DNA of 64,000 nt from the NCBI GenBank assembly GCA_964523885.1, contig CAZFYX010000103.1:1-64000 (forward strand), in the 5' to 3' direction. Position 1 is the first letter of the stretch. Every line of letters begins with the position of its first letter. Position numbers and translations under genes: made by a program. This DNA comes from SHXO01 sp964523885. GTDB taxonomy: Bacteria; Pseudomonadota; Gammaproteobacteria; Burkholderiales; SHXO01. Positions 1 through 8,483 of this stretch are shown one piece after another. The notes under the pieces were generated by a model that worked only from the letters and a program-made list of their open reading frames with translations, did not search any database and was not told the origin of the DNA.

Positions 1-378
1 ACACCGCCGGCCGGGTTGCGCCATCTCGCCGGGGTGCTGAACCTGGTCGCGTTCATCCTGCTCGCCGCGGCGAAGGGACCGGCCAACTACATCCGCGGAC
101 GAGTGCACCATCCAATGGTCCTGGGGGTCAAGACCTGGGCCTTCGCGCACCTCATCGCCAACGGGACGCTGAACGCCATCGTGCTGTTCGGCGCTTTCCT
201 GGCCTGGGCCATCGTCGACTTCGCTGCGGCCCGGCGCCGCGATCGCACACTGAAGATCGAGTACCCGGCCGGTACCCTCGGCGGCACGCTGGGCGCCGTG
301 GCGGTGGGCATCATCGCCTGGGCCGCGTTCGTCTTCGCCCTGCACGGCTGGCTGATCGGCGTGCACCCGTTCGGTTAG
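1..378 (+). CDS. NnrU-family integral membrane protein (3' part, truncated by window edge)
   Basis: The reading frame is already open at base 1 and ends at a TAG at 376-378, so only the last 125 codons are visible. Three hydrophobic stretches are clear: one at the start (LNLVAFILLAAA), a long one in the middle (IVLFGAFLAWAIVDF) and one near the C-terminus (VGIIAWAAFVFALHGWLIG). The HP(M)VLGVKTWAFAHLIANG segment, with its conserved histidines, matches the NnrU family, small polytopic proteins linked in some bacteria to nitrogen-oxide metabolism and in plants to carotenoid isomerisation (family knowledge). Nothing in the neighbourhood links it to denitrification, so its role here is open. A TTG at base 16 could be read as a start, but it falls inside a conserved-looking segment and is not believed to be one. 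Confidence 0.75.
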   Translation, partial: TPPAGLRHLAGVLNLVAFILLAAAKGPANYIRGRVHHPMVLGVKTWAFAHLIANGTLNAIVLFGAFLAWAIVDFAAARRRDRTLKIEYPAGTLGGTLGAVAVGIIAWAAFVFALHGWLIGVHPFG

Positions 379-536
379 GCATCGGTGGTTCGCATCGCGG
401 CCCGCGGTTCGCACTGCACGGGGCCGCCGGAAAAAGCGTACCCTCGGGTTGGGCCGGGCCCCGGTCGGGTGCCGCACTGCAGGTCGCTCGTCGGGCAGGC
501 ACTACAAAACCACAAGGCGTCGCGCAAGGACTCTGG

Positions 537-1001
537 ATGGACATATTTTACTTCTGGAAGGATTACGCATCCCACCTCAAGAGCTCGGGGGTGGGCTGGC
601 TGCACTGCCCGCGCAACAAGCTGGCCGAGATCAAGGGGCGGCACCCGGACTGGATCTGGGCGTTCCGCCAGCCGGCGCGGCGCAAGGGCGACGTGCAGCT
701 GCTGGCGCGGCTGCGCTGGAGCGATACGCCCATGCAGAAGTTCGCGCTCGAGAAGGATGCGTCGGTGATCTACTACGACCCGAGGGAGTCGGTGCTGTTC
801 ACCGATGCCGGCGAGGATGCGAAGATCAGCGAGATGACTTCCATGATGCGCTCGCGCTTCCCCAACGCATTCGGGGTCAACTTCCGCGGCGATGCGCGGG
901 TGCAGGCGATGGAGGCGGACCTGCTCGCGCAGCTGCGCCCGCGTCTGGCGGCGTATGCGACCGAGCCGTTCCCGGGCTCCCTGGTGCCGCAGCCTGGTTG
1001 A
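537..1001 (+). CDS. Conserved-looking soluble protein of unknown function (154 aa)
   Basis: The ATG at 537 is preceded by an AAGGA-type ribosome binding site about 7 bases upstream, and the frame has normal high-GC codon use. The protein is soluble: no signal peptide or membrane segment is visible. It starts with MDIFYFWKDY and is rich in aromatic residues (several Trp in the first 60 residues), basic in its middle and ends in a Pro/Gly tail. I do not recognise the family. It stands alone between the NnrU-like gene and the convergent cold-shock genes. Confidence 0.6.
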   Translation: MDIFYFWKDYASHLKSSGVGWLHCPRNKLAEIKGRHPDWIWAFRQPARRKGDVQLLARLRWSDTPMQKFALEKDASVIYYDPRESVLFTDAGEDAKISEMTSMMRSRFPNAFGVNFRGDARVQAMEADLLAQLRPRLAAYATEPFPGSLVPQPG

Positions 1002-1022
1002 CCGCGCTCGCGCGGCGCGCGG

Positions 1023-1250
1023 TCAGCGCGGGGTCGTGCGGCGCGAGTCGAGCGTCCTGAGATTCACCGCCTGGATGGTGCCGTACCCGGTCTCGACGTC
1101 GTAGGCGAGGCGCTGCCGCTCGGCCAGGCGGCGCAGGCCTGCCGATGTCACCTCCGCCACCCGCACGATGATCTCGCGCTCGTCGTGATCGGGCTGGATG
1201 TAGCCGTAGCCCTTCTCCAGGTCGAACCACTTCACTGTTCCGGTCGGCAT
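1023..1250 (-). CDS. Divergent cold-shock domain protein (75 aa)
   Basis: The start is the ATG at 1248-1250. The protein opens MPTGTVKWFDLEKGYGYIQP, which is the beta1-beta2 core of a cold-shock domain with RNP1 as KGYGYI. RNP2 is altered: the usual VFVHF-like strand is replaced by EIIVRVAEV, so two of the aromatic/His nucleic-acid contacts expected in CspA are missing. The C-terminal half (RLAERQRLAYDVETGYGTIQAVNL) follows the CspA fold. It lies 164 bp downstream of the canonical csp gene on the same strand but is separated from it by a strong terminator, so it is probably read-through transcribed or has its own promoter. It is probably a tandem duplicate that has diverged in RNA-binding specificity (inference). 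Confidence 0.75.
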   Translation of the reverse strand: MPTGTVKWFDLEKGYGYIQPDHDEREIIVRVAEVTSAGLRRLAERQRLAYDVETGYGTIQAVNLRTLDSRRTTPR

Positions 1251-1370
1251 GGGGCGTCTCCAGCAAGCGCGATGCCGACCGTGCTGCCGGCATCGGTGTG
1301 GTTGCGCAGTCGCTGCACGCGCCGGTGCGCGGCGCGTGCACGATTGCCTCGGTGCGCAGCCCCCAGAAAC

Positions 1371-1398
1371 GAAAAAGCCCGGTCGCCCGGGCTTTTTC
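1371..1398 (-). terminator. Rho-independent terminator of the cspA-type gene
   Basis: A perfect 12-bp stem (1371-1382 with 1387-1398) closes a 4-base loop. Read on the minus strand the stem is GAAAAAGCCCGG/CCGGGCTTTTTC, GC-rich at the loop end and running into five T residues. It lies 16 bp after the stop codon of the cold-shock gene at 1415 and before the second cold-shock gene. Confidence 0.85.
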
Positions 1399-1414
1399 TG
1401 GGCAACCGCGCGGC

Positions 1415-1618
1415 TTACTCGGGGCGGATGTTGGTCGCCTGAGGGCCCTTGGGGCCGGTGGTCACGTCGAAGGTCACGCGCTGGTTCTCCTTCAGCGACT
1501 TGAAGCCGCTGCCCTTGATCTCGGAGAAGTGCGCGAACACGTCCTTGCCACCGTCGTCCGGCGTGATGAATCCGAAACCCTTCGCGTCGTTGAACCACTT
1601 AACAATACCGGTACTCAC
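1415..1618 (-). CDS. cspA: CspA-family cold-shock protein (67 aa)
   Basis: A complete canonical cold-shock protein: MSTGIVKWFNDAKGFGFI carries RNP1 (KGFGFI) and DVFAHFSEI is RNP2. These proteins are single five-stranded OB folds that bind single-stranded RNA and DNA and melt RNA structure, aiding translation in the cold or during growth. The length is the family standard. The start is a GTG at 1616-1618 with AGGATT about 8 bases upstream. The gene has a strong promoter 150 bp upstream (1771-1799), giving a long 5' leader as is usual for csp genes, and a strong terminator downstream. Confidence 0.95.
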   Translation of the reverse strand: MSTGIVKWFNDAKGFGFITPDDGGKDVFAHFSEIKGSGFKSLKENQRVTFDVTTGPKGPQATNIRPE

Positions 1619-1770
1619 TGAGTGTAATCCTCGAAAGCGTAGATCGAAACGGGGCCGTGGCCCCGCACACGCGGGAACCTCAAGACAGGCAAACAGGGGG
1701 ATCTGGTAGGACCGCGAACGCGGATAATCGGACCAACTGCTTAAACGCTCGAAAGCTCCAGCTGCATGTC

Positions 1771-1799
1771 TTTATACGCAGGTCGCGGAGGCAAGTCAA
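1771..1799 (-). promoter_or_regulatory. Sigma-70-type promoter for cspA, with long 5' leader
   Basis: On the minus strand TTGACT (1794-1799) and TATAAA (1771-1776) are separated by exactly 17 bp, close to consensus. Transcription from here would give a leader of about 145 nt before the GTG at 1618. Long structured leaders are typical of cold-shock genes and usually confer post-transcriptional cold control (family knowledge); that this one does so is inference. Confidence 0.75.
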
Positions 1800-1815
1800 A
1801 GGATTTCTGCGCGTG

Positions 1816-2733
1816 TCAAGGGGTGGGCAGGAAGCCCTCGACCGAGAGGTAACGCTCGCCCGTGTCGTAGTTGAACCCGAGCACGCGGCTGCCCGCCGCG
1901 AGCTGCGGCAGCTTCTGCGCGATGGCCGCGAGCGTTGCGCCGGAGGAGATGCCCACCAGGATGCCTTCCTCGCGCGCGGAGCGGCGCGCCATGTCCTTTG
2001 CCGCTTCGGCGTCGACCTGGATCACGCCGTCGAGCAGTGCGGTGTCGAGGTTGCGCGGCACGAAGCCCGCGCCGATGCCCTGGATCGGATGCGGTGCGGG
2101 CTTGCCGCCCGAGATCACCGGCGAGGCCGCGGGCTCCACGGCGAACACCTGCAGCTTCGGCCAGCGCTGCTTGAGCACCTGCGCGCAGCCGGTGATGTGA
2201 CCGCCCGTGCCCACGCCAGTGACCAGCGCATCGATGCCTTCTGGGAAGTCCGCGATGATCTCCTGCGCGGTGGTGCGCGCGTGCACTTCGATGTTGGCCG
2301 GGTTCTCGAATTGCTGCGGCATCCATGCGCCCGGTGTGGTCTCCACCAGTTCCTTCGCGCGCACGATGGCGCCGTTCATGCCCTTCTCGCGCGGGGTGAG
2401 CTCGAAGGTCGCGCCATAGGCCAGCATCAGCCTGCGCCGCTCGATTGACATGCTCTCGGGCATGACCAGGATCAGGCGGTAGCCCTTCACCGCGGCCACG
2501 ATCGCCAGGCCGATGCCGGTGTTGCCGGAGGTGGGCTCGATGATGATGCCGCCGGGCTCGAGCAGGCCCTCGCGCTCGGCGTCCTCCACCATCGACAGGG
2601 CGATGTGATCCTTGATCGAGCCGCCCGGATTCGCCCGCTCGGACTTGATCCAGACCTCGTGGCCGGGGAACAGGCGGTTGATGCGGATGTGCGGGGTGCC
2701 GCCGATGGTCGCGAGGATGGACTGGGCCTTCAT
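1816..2733 (-). CDS. cysK: Cysteine synthase A (O-acetylserine sulfhydrylase)
   Basis: This PLP-dependent enzyme makes L-cysteine from O-acetylserine and sulfide in the cytoplasm. The 305-residue length is typical of CysK. The PLP lysine is K41 in NPGGSIKDH, the substrate loop TSGNTG is at 68-73, and the phosphate-binding GTGGH motif follows near residue 180. The start ATG at 2731-2733 is preceded by GGGAG. It is divergent from the DUF2868 gene (156 bp between starts) and its 3' end abuts the cspA promoter. The wider family includes cystathionine beta-synthase-like and CysM proteins, but the loop sequence and length favour CysK. Confidence 0.9.
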   Translation of the reverse strand: MKAQSILATIGGTPHIRINRLFPGHEVWIKSERANPGGSIKDHIALSMVEDAEREGLLEPGGIIIEPTSGNTGIGLAIVAAVKGYRLILVMPESMSIERRRLMLAYGATFELTPREKGMNGAIVRAKELVETTPGAWMPQQFENPANIEVHARTTAQEIIADFPEGIDALVTGVGTGGHITGCAQVLKQRWPKLQVFAVEPAASPVISGGKPAPHPIQGIGAGFVPRNLDTALLDGVIQVDAEAAKDMARRSAREEGILVGISSGATLAAIAQKLPQLAAGSRVLGFNYDTGERYLSVEGFLPTP

Positions 2734-2889
2734 GCCGGATCTCCCTGCTGGGCAATGTCATGAACGACGCGGCGAGCTTACACCGCCTGCGCCGGCGGGC
2801 GCCAGAGTCGCGATCTGGAAGATAATCCCCAACGCGTCCAAGATGGCGGAGGCGCATCCCGGCCTCGCCGTATCCGCCGAGCCCATCCC

Positions 2890-4428
2890 ATGCGAGAACG
2901 ATCACTGCGCTCCATCCTGCTGGTCCGGGCGATCGAGGAAGCCGATCGCACCGGCACGCTGATCCCCGTCGCCGACCGCGTGGCTGCCACGCGCGAGGCG
3001 AGCCGGGATCGTGCGCCGTCCGCGCCGCCCGAGGGCGGTGCGTTGCGTGGCGGCGCGCAGCGCATGCTGGCCGCGCGTGCCGAGGCGCTGCGCCGGCGCA
3101 TCGTGCAGCGCCATCCGTTCGTCGACACCGTGTTCGAGCTCGCGCGCGTGCCGGCCTGGGTCGGCGGCCTGCTCGCGCTCGCTGCGCTGCTGCTCGGAGT
3201 CGGCCTGTCAGCGCTCGACGGCACCCGGCGCATCAACGTGCTCGCCTTCCCGCTGCTCGGACTGGTCGCCTGGAACCTGCTGATCTACGCCGTCATCGTG
3301 GCGGGGTGGCTGCGCGCGCCCGCAGGCGGGGCGGCGCGGCGTCCGGGCCTGTCCGCCCTGCTGGCGCGCCTCGGCGTGCAGCGCATGCGCCGGCTGGTCA
3401 CGCGCTCGGCTGCGTTCAATGCGCCGCTGGCGGACGCGCTCAAGCGCTTCGTCGGCGATTGGTACGACGCGGCGAGGCCGCTCCTGGTTGCCCGCGCTGC
3501 ACGCGTGTTCCACGTGTGCGCGGCTGCGGTGGGGATGGGCTTGATCGCGGGCATGTACCTGCGCGGCGTCGCGCTCGACTACCAGGCCGGCTGGGAGAGC
3601 ACGTTCCTCGATGCGGCACAGGTGCACACCGTCGTGTCGGTGCTCTACGGCCCGGCATCGGCGCTGACCGGCATTCCCGTCCCGGACGCCGCGCACCTGG
3701 AGTCGATCCGTTTCCGCGGCGCAGCCGGCGGCGAGCGGGCAGCGCCCTGGATCCACCTGCTGGCCGCCACCGCGCTGCTGTTCGTGGTCGTGCCGCGCCT
3801 GCTGCTGGCGAGCCTCGCGACGCTGACCGTCTGGCGCTGGTCCCTGCGCGCGCCGGTGCCACCTGCGCTCGTGCCGTACTTCCGGGCCGCCTTCAGCGGC
3901 GTCGACGGGGTGATCGGACGCGGCATCGTCGCGGTGGTGCCCTACGCGTACGAGCCCGCTCCGCCGGCGCTCGCGCAGCTGCGCGAGCTGCTGCCTGCAG
4001 CGCTGGGTGACAGCATGGCAGTGGACGTGCGCTCAGCGGTCCGCTACGGCGACGAGGAGGGCTTCATCGCGCACGTCGGCGACCACGGCGGGTCGATCGC
4101 GGACACCCTCGTGCTGCTCTTCAACCTGGCGGCGACGCCGGAGGACGAGAACCACGGCGCGGTGATCGCCGGCGCACGCGACTGGCTGGCGCGCGCGCGC
4201 CCGCATGCGCAGCTGCTGGTGCTGCTCGACGAAGGACCCTACCGGGCTCGCATGTCGGCCGAAGGCGGTGCTGCCGAGCGGGTGACGCAGCGGCGCGAAG
4301 CCTGGCAGGCGTTCGTGGCCGACCGCGGCGTGACCGGCTGCGTCGTGGACCTCGGTGCGCAGGTCTGCGCCGACGCCGGCGTGGCCGAGCGGGTGCGCGG
4401 CGCGCTCTGGCAGCCGGCACAGCCGTGA
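2890..4428 (+). CDS. DUF2868 membrane protein, partner of the downstream GTPase
   Basis: A 512-residue inner-membrane protein of the DUF2868 family. A cytoplasmic N-terminus is followed by hydrophobic segments at about 97-117, 121-142, 205-225 and 293-318, with a soluble C-terminal half containing GDHGGSIADTLVLLFNLAATPEDENHG. The biochemical role of the family is unknown. The stop codon overlaps the start of the DUF3482 GTPase (TGATG at 4426-4430), so the two are translationally coupled and probably act together. This gene pair recurs in Pseudomonas and related proteobacteria (recalled, not searched). Confidence 0.8.
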   Translation: MRERSLRSILLVRAIEEADRTGTLIPVADRVAATREASRDRAPSAPPEGGALRGGAQRMLAARAEALRRRIVQRHPFVDTVFELARVPAWVGGLLALAALLLGVGLSALDGTRRINVLAFPLLGLVAWNLLIYAVIVAGWLRAPAGGAARRPGLSALLARLGVQRMRRLVTRSAAFNAPLADALKRFVGDWYDAARPLLVARAARVFHVCAAAVGMGLIAGMYLRGVALDYQAGWESTFLDAAQVHTVVSVLYGPASALTGIPVPDAAHLESIRFRGAAGGERAAPWIHLLAATALLFVVVPRLLLASLATLTVWRWSLRAPVPPALVPYFRAAFSGVDGVIGRGIVAVVPYAYEPAPPALAQLRELLPAALGDSMAVDVRSAVRYGDEEGFIAHVGDHGGSIADTLVLLFNLAATPEDENHGAVIAGARDWLARARPHAQLLVLLDEGPYRARMSAEGGAAERVTQRREAWQAFVADRGVTGCVVDLGAQVCADAGVAERVRGALWQPAQP

Positions 4429-5822
4429 TGGAAGCGCAGCCCGCGCGCATCAACCTGAGCCTGGTCTCGCACACCAACGTCGGCAAGACCACGCTGGCGC
4501 GCACACTCCTGCGCCGCGACGTGGGCGAGGTGGCGGACCGCGCGCACGTGACCGACGCGTCCGCGGCGCACGTCCTCATCGACACTCCGGAAGGCGACAC
4601 GCTGCGCCTGTGGGACACGCCCGGCTTCGGCGACAGTGCACGCCTGCTCAGGCGCCTGCGGGCGAGCGACAACCCGGTCGGCTGGCTGCTCACGCAGGTC
4701 TGGGACCGCCTGGTGGACCGGCCCTTCCACAGCAGCCAGCAGGCGATCCGCAACGTGCGCGAGGAGAGCGACGTGGTGCTCTACCTGGTCAACGCTGCGG
4801 AAGCGCCGGCCGCGTCGGTGTACGTCGAGGCCGAGATGCAGATCCTGGGCTGGATCGGCAAGCCGGTGCTGCTGCTGCTCAACCAGATGGGTGCACCGCG
4901 CGATGCTGCCGCCGAGCAGTCCGAAGAGACGGCCTGGCAGGCGCACCTGGCCGGCTATCCCTGGGTGAAGGGCAGCATCGGCCTGGACGCCTTCGCGCGC
5001 TGCTGGGTGCAGGAGGACGAGCTGCTGGATACCGTGGATCCCCTGCTGCCGGAGGCGAAGCGCGCCGCGTTCGCGCGGCTGCGCGCGGGCTGGCGCGCGC
5101 GCAACCTCGATGTCTTCGAAGCCTCGATGCGCGTGCTCGCGGAGCAGCTCGCCGCGGTCGCGCTCGAGCGCGAGCAGCTCGCGACCAGGACGCTGCGCGA
5201 GAAGGCACGCGAGTGGGTTGCCGGCGTCGTCGCCGGGCGCGAGAAGCCGGATGCCGAGCTGGAGGCGGCGATGCAGCGCCTGGGCGAGCGCCTCGACCGG
5301 CAGGTGCGCACGGCGACCGATCGTCTCATCGCGCTGCATGGGCTCTCGGGCAATGCTGCGCAGCAGATCCTCGCCCGGGTGGCCGGGCAGTTCGACGTCA
5401 GCAAGCGCGCCGACGTGGGCAGCAGCGGTGTCGTCGGCGGGCTGGTGTCGGGCGCCCTCGGCGGGCTCACCGCGGACCTCGCGGCCCACGGCCTGACCTT
5501 CGGCGCCGGCGCGCTGATCGGCGGCATTCTCGGCGCGCTGGGCGGCAGCGGTGCTGCGCACGCCTACAACCTCGCGCGCGGCGACCGCGACGGCAGCGTG
5601 GGCTGGTCGCGGGAGTTCCTGCGCGAGCGCTTCGAAGCGGCGCTGTTGCGTTACCTCGCGGTCGCGCACTTCGGCCGCGGCCGCGGCGACTGGGTGGAAG
5701 GCGAGTATCCGCCGCACTGGCAGGCGCTGGTGGCCGAGGTGGCCGCCGGGTACCGGGCCGAGCTCGACGCTGCGTTCGCTGGCGCCGCAGAGGCCGATGC
5801 CGACGCGCGGTCGTTGGCGTAG
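4428..5822 (+). CDS. DUF3482-type GTPase with glycine-rich membrane segment
   Basis: A 464-residue protein starting at the ATG 4428-4430, which overlaps the stop of the upstream gene by one base; a GTG one codon earlier is less likely. The N-terminal G domain has SHTNVGKTTLARTLL as P-loop (the first Gly of the usual GxxxxGK is Ser), LWDTPGFGD as switch II (G3), and NQMG in place of NKxD (G4), so nucleotide specificity may be relaxed. The C-terminal DUF3482 region contains a long Gly/Ala-rich hydrophobic stretch (about 330-380) like membrane-inserting segments of dynamin-like or colicin-type proteins. The function is unknown; pairing with DUF2868 suggests a membrane-remodelling or stress role (inference). 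Confidence 0.8.
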   Translation: MEAQPARINLSLVSHTNVGKTTLARTLLRRDVGEVADRAHVTDASAAHVLIDTPEGDTLRLWDTPGFGDSARLLRRLRASDNPVGWLLTQVWDRLVDRPFHSSQQAIRNVREESDVVLYLVNAAEAPAASVYVEAEMQILGWIGKPVLLLLNQMGAPRDAAAEQSEETAWQAHLAGYPWVKGSIGLDAFARCWVQEDELLDTVDPLLPEAKRAAFARLRAGWRARNLDVFEASMRVLAEQLAAVALEREQLATRTLREKAREWVAGVVAGREKPDAELEAAMQRLGERLDRQVRTATDRLIALHGLSGNAAQQILARVAGQFDVSKRADVGSSGVVGGLVSGALGGLTADLAAHGLTFGAGALIGGILGALGGSGAAHAYNLARGDRDGSVGWSREFLRERFEAALLRYLAVAHFGRGRGDWVEGEYPPHWQALVAEVAAGYRAELDAAFAGAAEADADARSLA

Positions 5823-6065
5823 GCGCTCGAGCCAGCCGTCGCCAGTGTCGCCTGCACGGTGCTCGTCCGCCTGTACCCGGGTGCCGAGGCGATCTTCGGC
5901 GCAGTTCCGGACCCGAGCGCGGCCTTGCCCGCCGACTGAGCACCGCGCGCTTCCCGGCGCAGCGCGGCGGGCGCCGTGATTGGCCGCGAGCCGACTGCTT
6001 CCGCCCGGGCCGGTCCCCCGGTGCGGAATGCTCTGGCATCATGCGCGATTGAAGAAGCCGCCTGC

Positions 6066-6683
6066 ATGTCATCCTTTCCCCCACCCGACGCTCCCGGCCT
6101 GGAACGGCCCGCCTCGCCGCGCGAGCTGTTCGTCGCGTTCACGCTGCTCGCGCTGCAGGGCTTCGGCGGTGTGCTCGCCGTCGCCCAGCGCGTGCTGGTG
6201 GAGCAGCGTCGCTGGCTGACGCGCGAGCAGTTCGTCGAGGTGCTGTCGCTGGCCCAGGTGCTGCCGGGACCAAACGTGTGCAACGTGGCGCTGATGATCG
6301 GCGACCGCTTCTTCGGCTCGCGCGGTGCGTTCGCCGCGCTCGCCGGCATGATGGCCGTGCCGCTGGCGATCGTGCTCGGCGCGACCGCGGTCTACACCCA
6401 GTTCGCCGGCGTTGCGGCAGTGGCGGGTGCGCTGAAGGGCATGGGCGCGGTGGCCGCGGGCATGATCGGCGGCACCGGCCTGAAGCTCGCGTCCGCGCTG
6501 CGCGCCAATCCGATGGGCATTCCGGCCAGCATCGCGCTTGCCGCCGCGGGTTTCGTGGCGGTCGCACTGCTGCGCTGGCCGCTGGTGTGGGTGCTGCTGG
6601 CGCTGGGCACGCTCGCCTGCGCACTCGCCTGGCGCAGCCTCGCGCACCAGGCCATGCAGGCGCGGGACGATGCGAAGCGCTGA
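6066..6683 (+). CDS. chrA: Chromate transporter, first half-protein (CHR domain, 205 aa)
   Basis: The start ATG at 6066 opens MSSFPPPDAPG. The protein carries a single CHR domain: the GGVLAVAQRVLVEQRRWLT segment and the EVLSLAQVLPGPNVCNVALM motif (PGPN signature) are diagnostic. About five hydrophobic helices follow. Full-length ChrA proteins contain two such domains; here they are encoded by two adjacent genes, the known short-chain bicistronic form in which the two subunits insert with opposite topology (family knowledge). It may export chromate or a related anion; several CHR proteins have no proven chromate role. Confidence 0.88.
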   Translation: MSSFPPPDAPGLERPASPRELFVAFTLLALQGFGGVLAVAQRVLVEQRRWLTREQFVEVLSLAQVLPGPNVCNVALMIGDRFFGSRGAFAALAGMMAVPLAIVLGATAVYTQFAGVAAVAGALKGMGAVAAGMIGGTGLKLASALRANPMGIPASIALAAAGFVAVALLRWPLVWVLLALGTLACALAWRSLAHQAMQARDDAKR

Positions 6684-6725
6684 GCACATCCGGGGGCGCG
6701 CCCCCCGACCCATCGCCACGCCGCG

Positions 6726-7253
6726 ATGCTGAGCGCGGTCGACTGGCTCGCCCTGTTCGGGCACTTCCTGCTGCTGTCGCTGCTGTCGATCGGCGGCGCG
6801 ATCACGGTCGTGCCGGACATGCACCGCGTGCTGGTCAGCCAGATGGGCCTGCTCGACGACGCGCAATTCGCATCCTCCATTGCCATCGCGCAGGCTTCGC
6901 CCGGCCCCAACGTGCTGTTCGTCGCGGTGATGGGCTACCAGGCGGCCGGACTGGCGGGCGCATTCGCCACGCTGGCCGGGATCATGCTGCCGTCCACCAC
7001 GCTCGCGCTGATGGTCGCGCGCTGGGGCCACACGCGCCGGGAGTGGCGCGCGGTGCGCGCATTCAAGGCCGGCATGGCACCGCTGGTGATCGGACTGATG
7101 CTCGCCACCGCGTGGATCCTCACTGTGGAGACACCGGGCTGGCGGCATGGCCTGCTGACCATCGCCGCCGCCGTGCTGGTGTGGCGCACGCGCGTGCACC
7201 TGCTCGTGCTGGTCGGTGCGGGCGCATTGGTCGGCGCGCTCGGCTGGCTCTGA
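6726..7253 (+). CDS. chrA: Chromate transporter, second half-protein (CHR domain, 175 aa)
   Basis: This gene sits 42 bp after the first CHR gene on the same strand. It has the matching domain signatures: SIGGAITVVPDMHRVLV near the N-terminus and SIAIAQASPGPNVLFVAVMG (PGPN) around residue 60. The rest is hydrophobic, with a C-terminal helix pair separated by WRTRVH. It is expected to pair with the upstream subunit in the inner membrane to form the anion exporter. Confidence 0.88.
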   Translation: MLSAVDWLALFGHFLLLSLLSIGGAITVVPDMHRVLVSQMGLLDDAQFASSIAIAQASPGPNVLFVAVMGYQAAGLAGAFATLAGIMLPSTTLALMVARWGHTRREWRAVRAFKAGMAPLVIGLMLATAWILTVETPGWRHGLLTIAAAVLVWRTRVHLLVLVGAGALVGALGWL

Positions 7254-7313
7254 CGGCACGGCGGTTGCCCGCCGCGATGCACGCGCGCCCGCGCGCAGTC
7301 ATCGGGGGATGCC

Positions 7314-7841
7314 ATGGATCCATCGCCTTGCCGCCTGTGCGGCTTGCTTCTCGCCGCCGCGCTTTGTACCGTATCGGCGCGCCTGCCCGCCCAGCAGCCC
7401 GCCACGGCCCGGGCTCCCAGCACCGATGGCACCGACGTGCAGCAGCTGATGACCGCGGCCGGCGTGGTGCAGCGCTTCACGCACTCGGCCACCGGAGCAG
7501 CCGACGGCTTCGTGCTCGATGACGGGACGGCGGTGCACTTCCCCGCCTACCTTGCCGCCCAGGTCGCGCGGCTCATTGCGCCCAACGCCAACGTGCGGGT
7601 GACCGGGTTGATGGTCGAGGGCACGGACCGCGGCGCGACCCGGGTGCTGGAGGCGCGGACCATCACCGACGTCGCCAGCAACCGCACGCTCACCGTCGCG
7701 GCTACCGGCGAGAATCTGCCTGGCTCGACTGACAGCAGCGGCGATGCAGGAACCGGGAACGGCGGGACTGCCGGCGGCGGGGCGGGGGCGGCGGGGGGTG
7801 CAGGGGCCGGCGGCGGAGCAGGGACCGGCGGCGCGCGCTGA
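7314..7841 (+). CDS. Exported protein with OB-fold-like core and Gly-rich tail
   Basis: The N-terminus (CRLCGLLLAAALCTVSARLPAQQ) looks like a cleavable signal peptide. The middle (about 60-105) reads DGFVLDDGTAVHFPAYLAAQ...NANVRVTGLMVEG, a pattern of the small periplasmic OB-fold proteins in which a hydrophilic DDGT turn precedes a V-x-V-x-G strand. The last 45 residues are almost entirely Gly, Ala and Thr (low complexity). Function unknown. The start at 7314 follows GGGGGATGCC with a plausible Shine-Dalgarno. It converges with the exonuclease gene 12 bp away. Confidence 0.65.
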   Translation: MDPSPCRLCGLLLAAALCTVSARLPAQQPATARAPSTDGTDVQQLMTAAGVVQRFTHSATGAADGFVLDDGTAVHFPAYLAAQVARLIAPNANVRVTGLMVEGTDRGATRVLEARTITDVASNRTLTVAATGENLPGSTDSSGDAGTGNGGTAGGGAGAAGGAGAGGGAGTGGAR

Positions 7842-7853
7842 AGCGCCGTCCGA

Positions 7854-8378
7854 TCAGGACGCGGAGGGCGCGCCCGCCCGGGTGGCTTCCCACGTACGCT
7901 CCCACGTCTGCTGCACGAGGAACGCATCGAAGCTCGCCCGATGGCGCTGGCCGCCCAGCTCGCGCATCAGCGCGTCCTTGGTCGCGTGCCAGAGCGCCAT
8001 CTGCGGCTCGCTGAGGATCAGCTCCAGCGCACTGAGCGAGAACTCGCATGGCAGCGCCGCGGCGTGGAACAGCTGGTTGAGCCAGGTCTGGTCCACCACC
8101 CACCCATCGCTGTAGACGGTGCGTGCGCGCAGAAGCTCGTTGAGGCGCCCGGCCACCTCGGCCACCGGCTTGCCGTGGGCGTGCAGGAGGTCGCGCGACA
8201 CGCGATGCGCGGCCTGGGCGTCCTGGTCCCAGTGCGTCCAGCCGGGCAGCGGCCGGATCAGCCAGCAGTGCTTCGCACCGCTGTCCAGCGCCACGCCCAC
8301 CTCGATGGGATAGCTGTTCGGCCCGAACCCCGATGCCTCGATGTCGAGGATGATCGGCGGCCGGGTCTGGGGTGGCAT
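7854..8378 (-). CDS. DEDDh-type 3'-5' exonuclease domain protein
   Basis: A 174-residue protein from the ATG at 8376-8378. It shows the DnaQ/exonuclease fold signatures: LDIEASGFG supplies D12 and E14 (ExoI), D96 in VVDQTW fits ExoII, and H146/D151 in HRASFDAF make the DEDDh-type ExoIII. It likely degrades DNA or RNA from the 3' end using two metal ions. Proteins of this small stand-alone kind include oligoribonuclease-like and RNase T-like enzymes, but length and sequence do not decide the substrate. An open frame extends further upstream, but the region before 8378 is the divergent promoter area shared with the EthD gene. Confidence 0.8.
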   Translation of the reverse strand: MPPQTRPPIILDIEASGFGPNSYPIEVGVALDSGAKHCWLIRPLPGWTHWDQDAQAAHRVSRDLLHAHGKPVAEVAGRLNELLRARTVYSDGWVVDQTWLNQLFHAAALPCEFSLSALELILSEPQMALWHATKDALMRELGGQRHRASFDAFLVQQTWERTWEATRAGAPSAS

Positions 8379-8483
8379 GCGCGGGACTATATCGCAGCCG
8401 TCATGCGTTCGCGCTTGCGGCCGCGGCCGGCGCCGTTTTGAGGTAGCCTTGCAGGCCGATTCCAGGACAGGAGGAGAACACCG

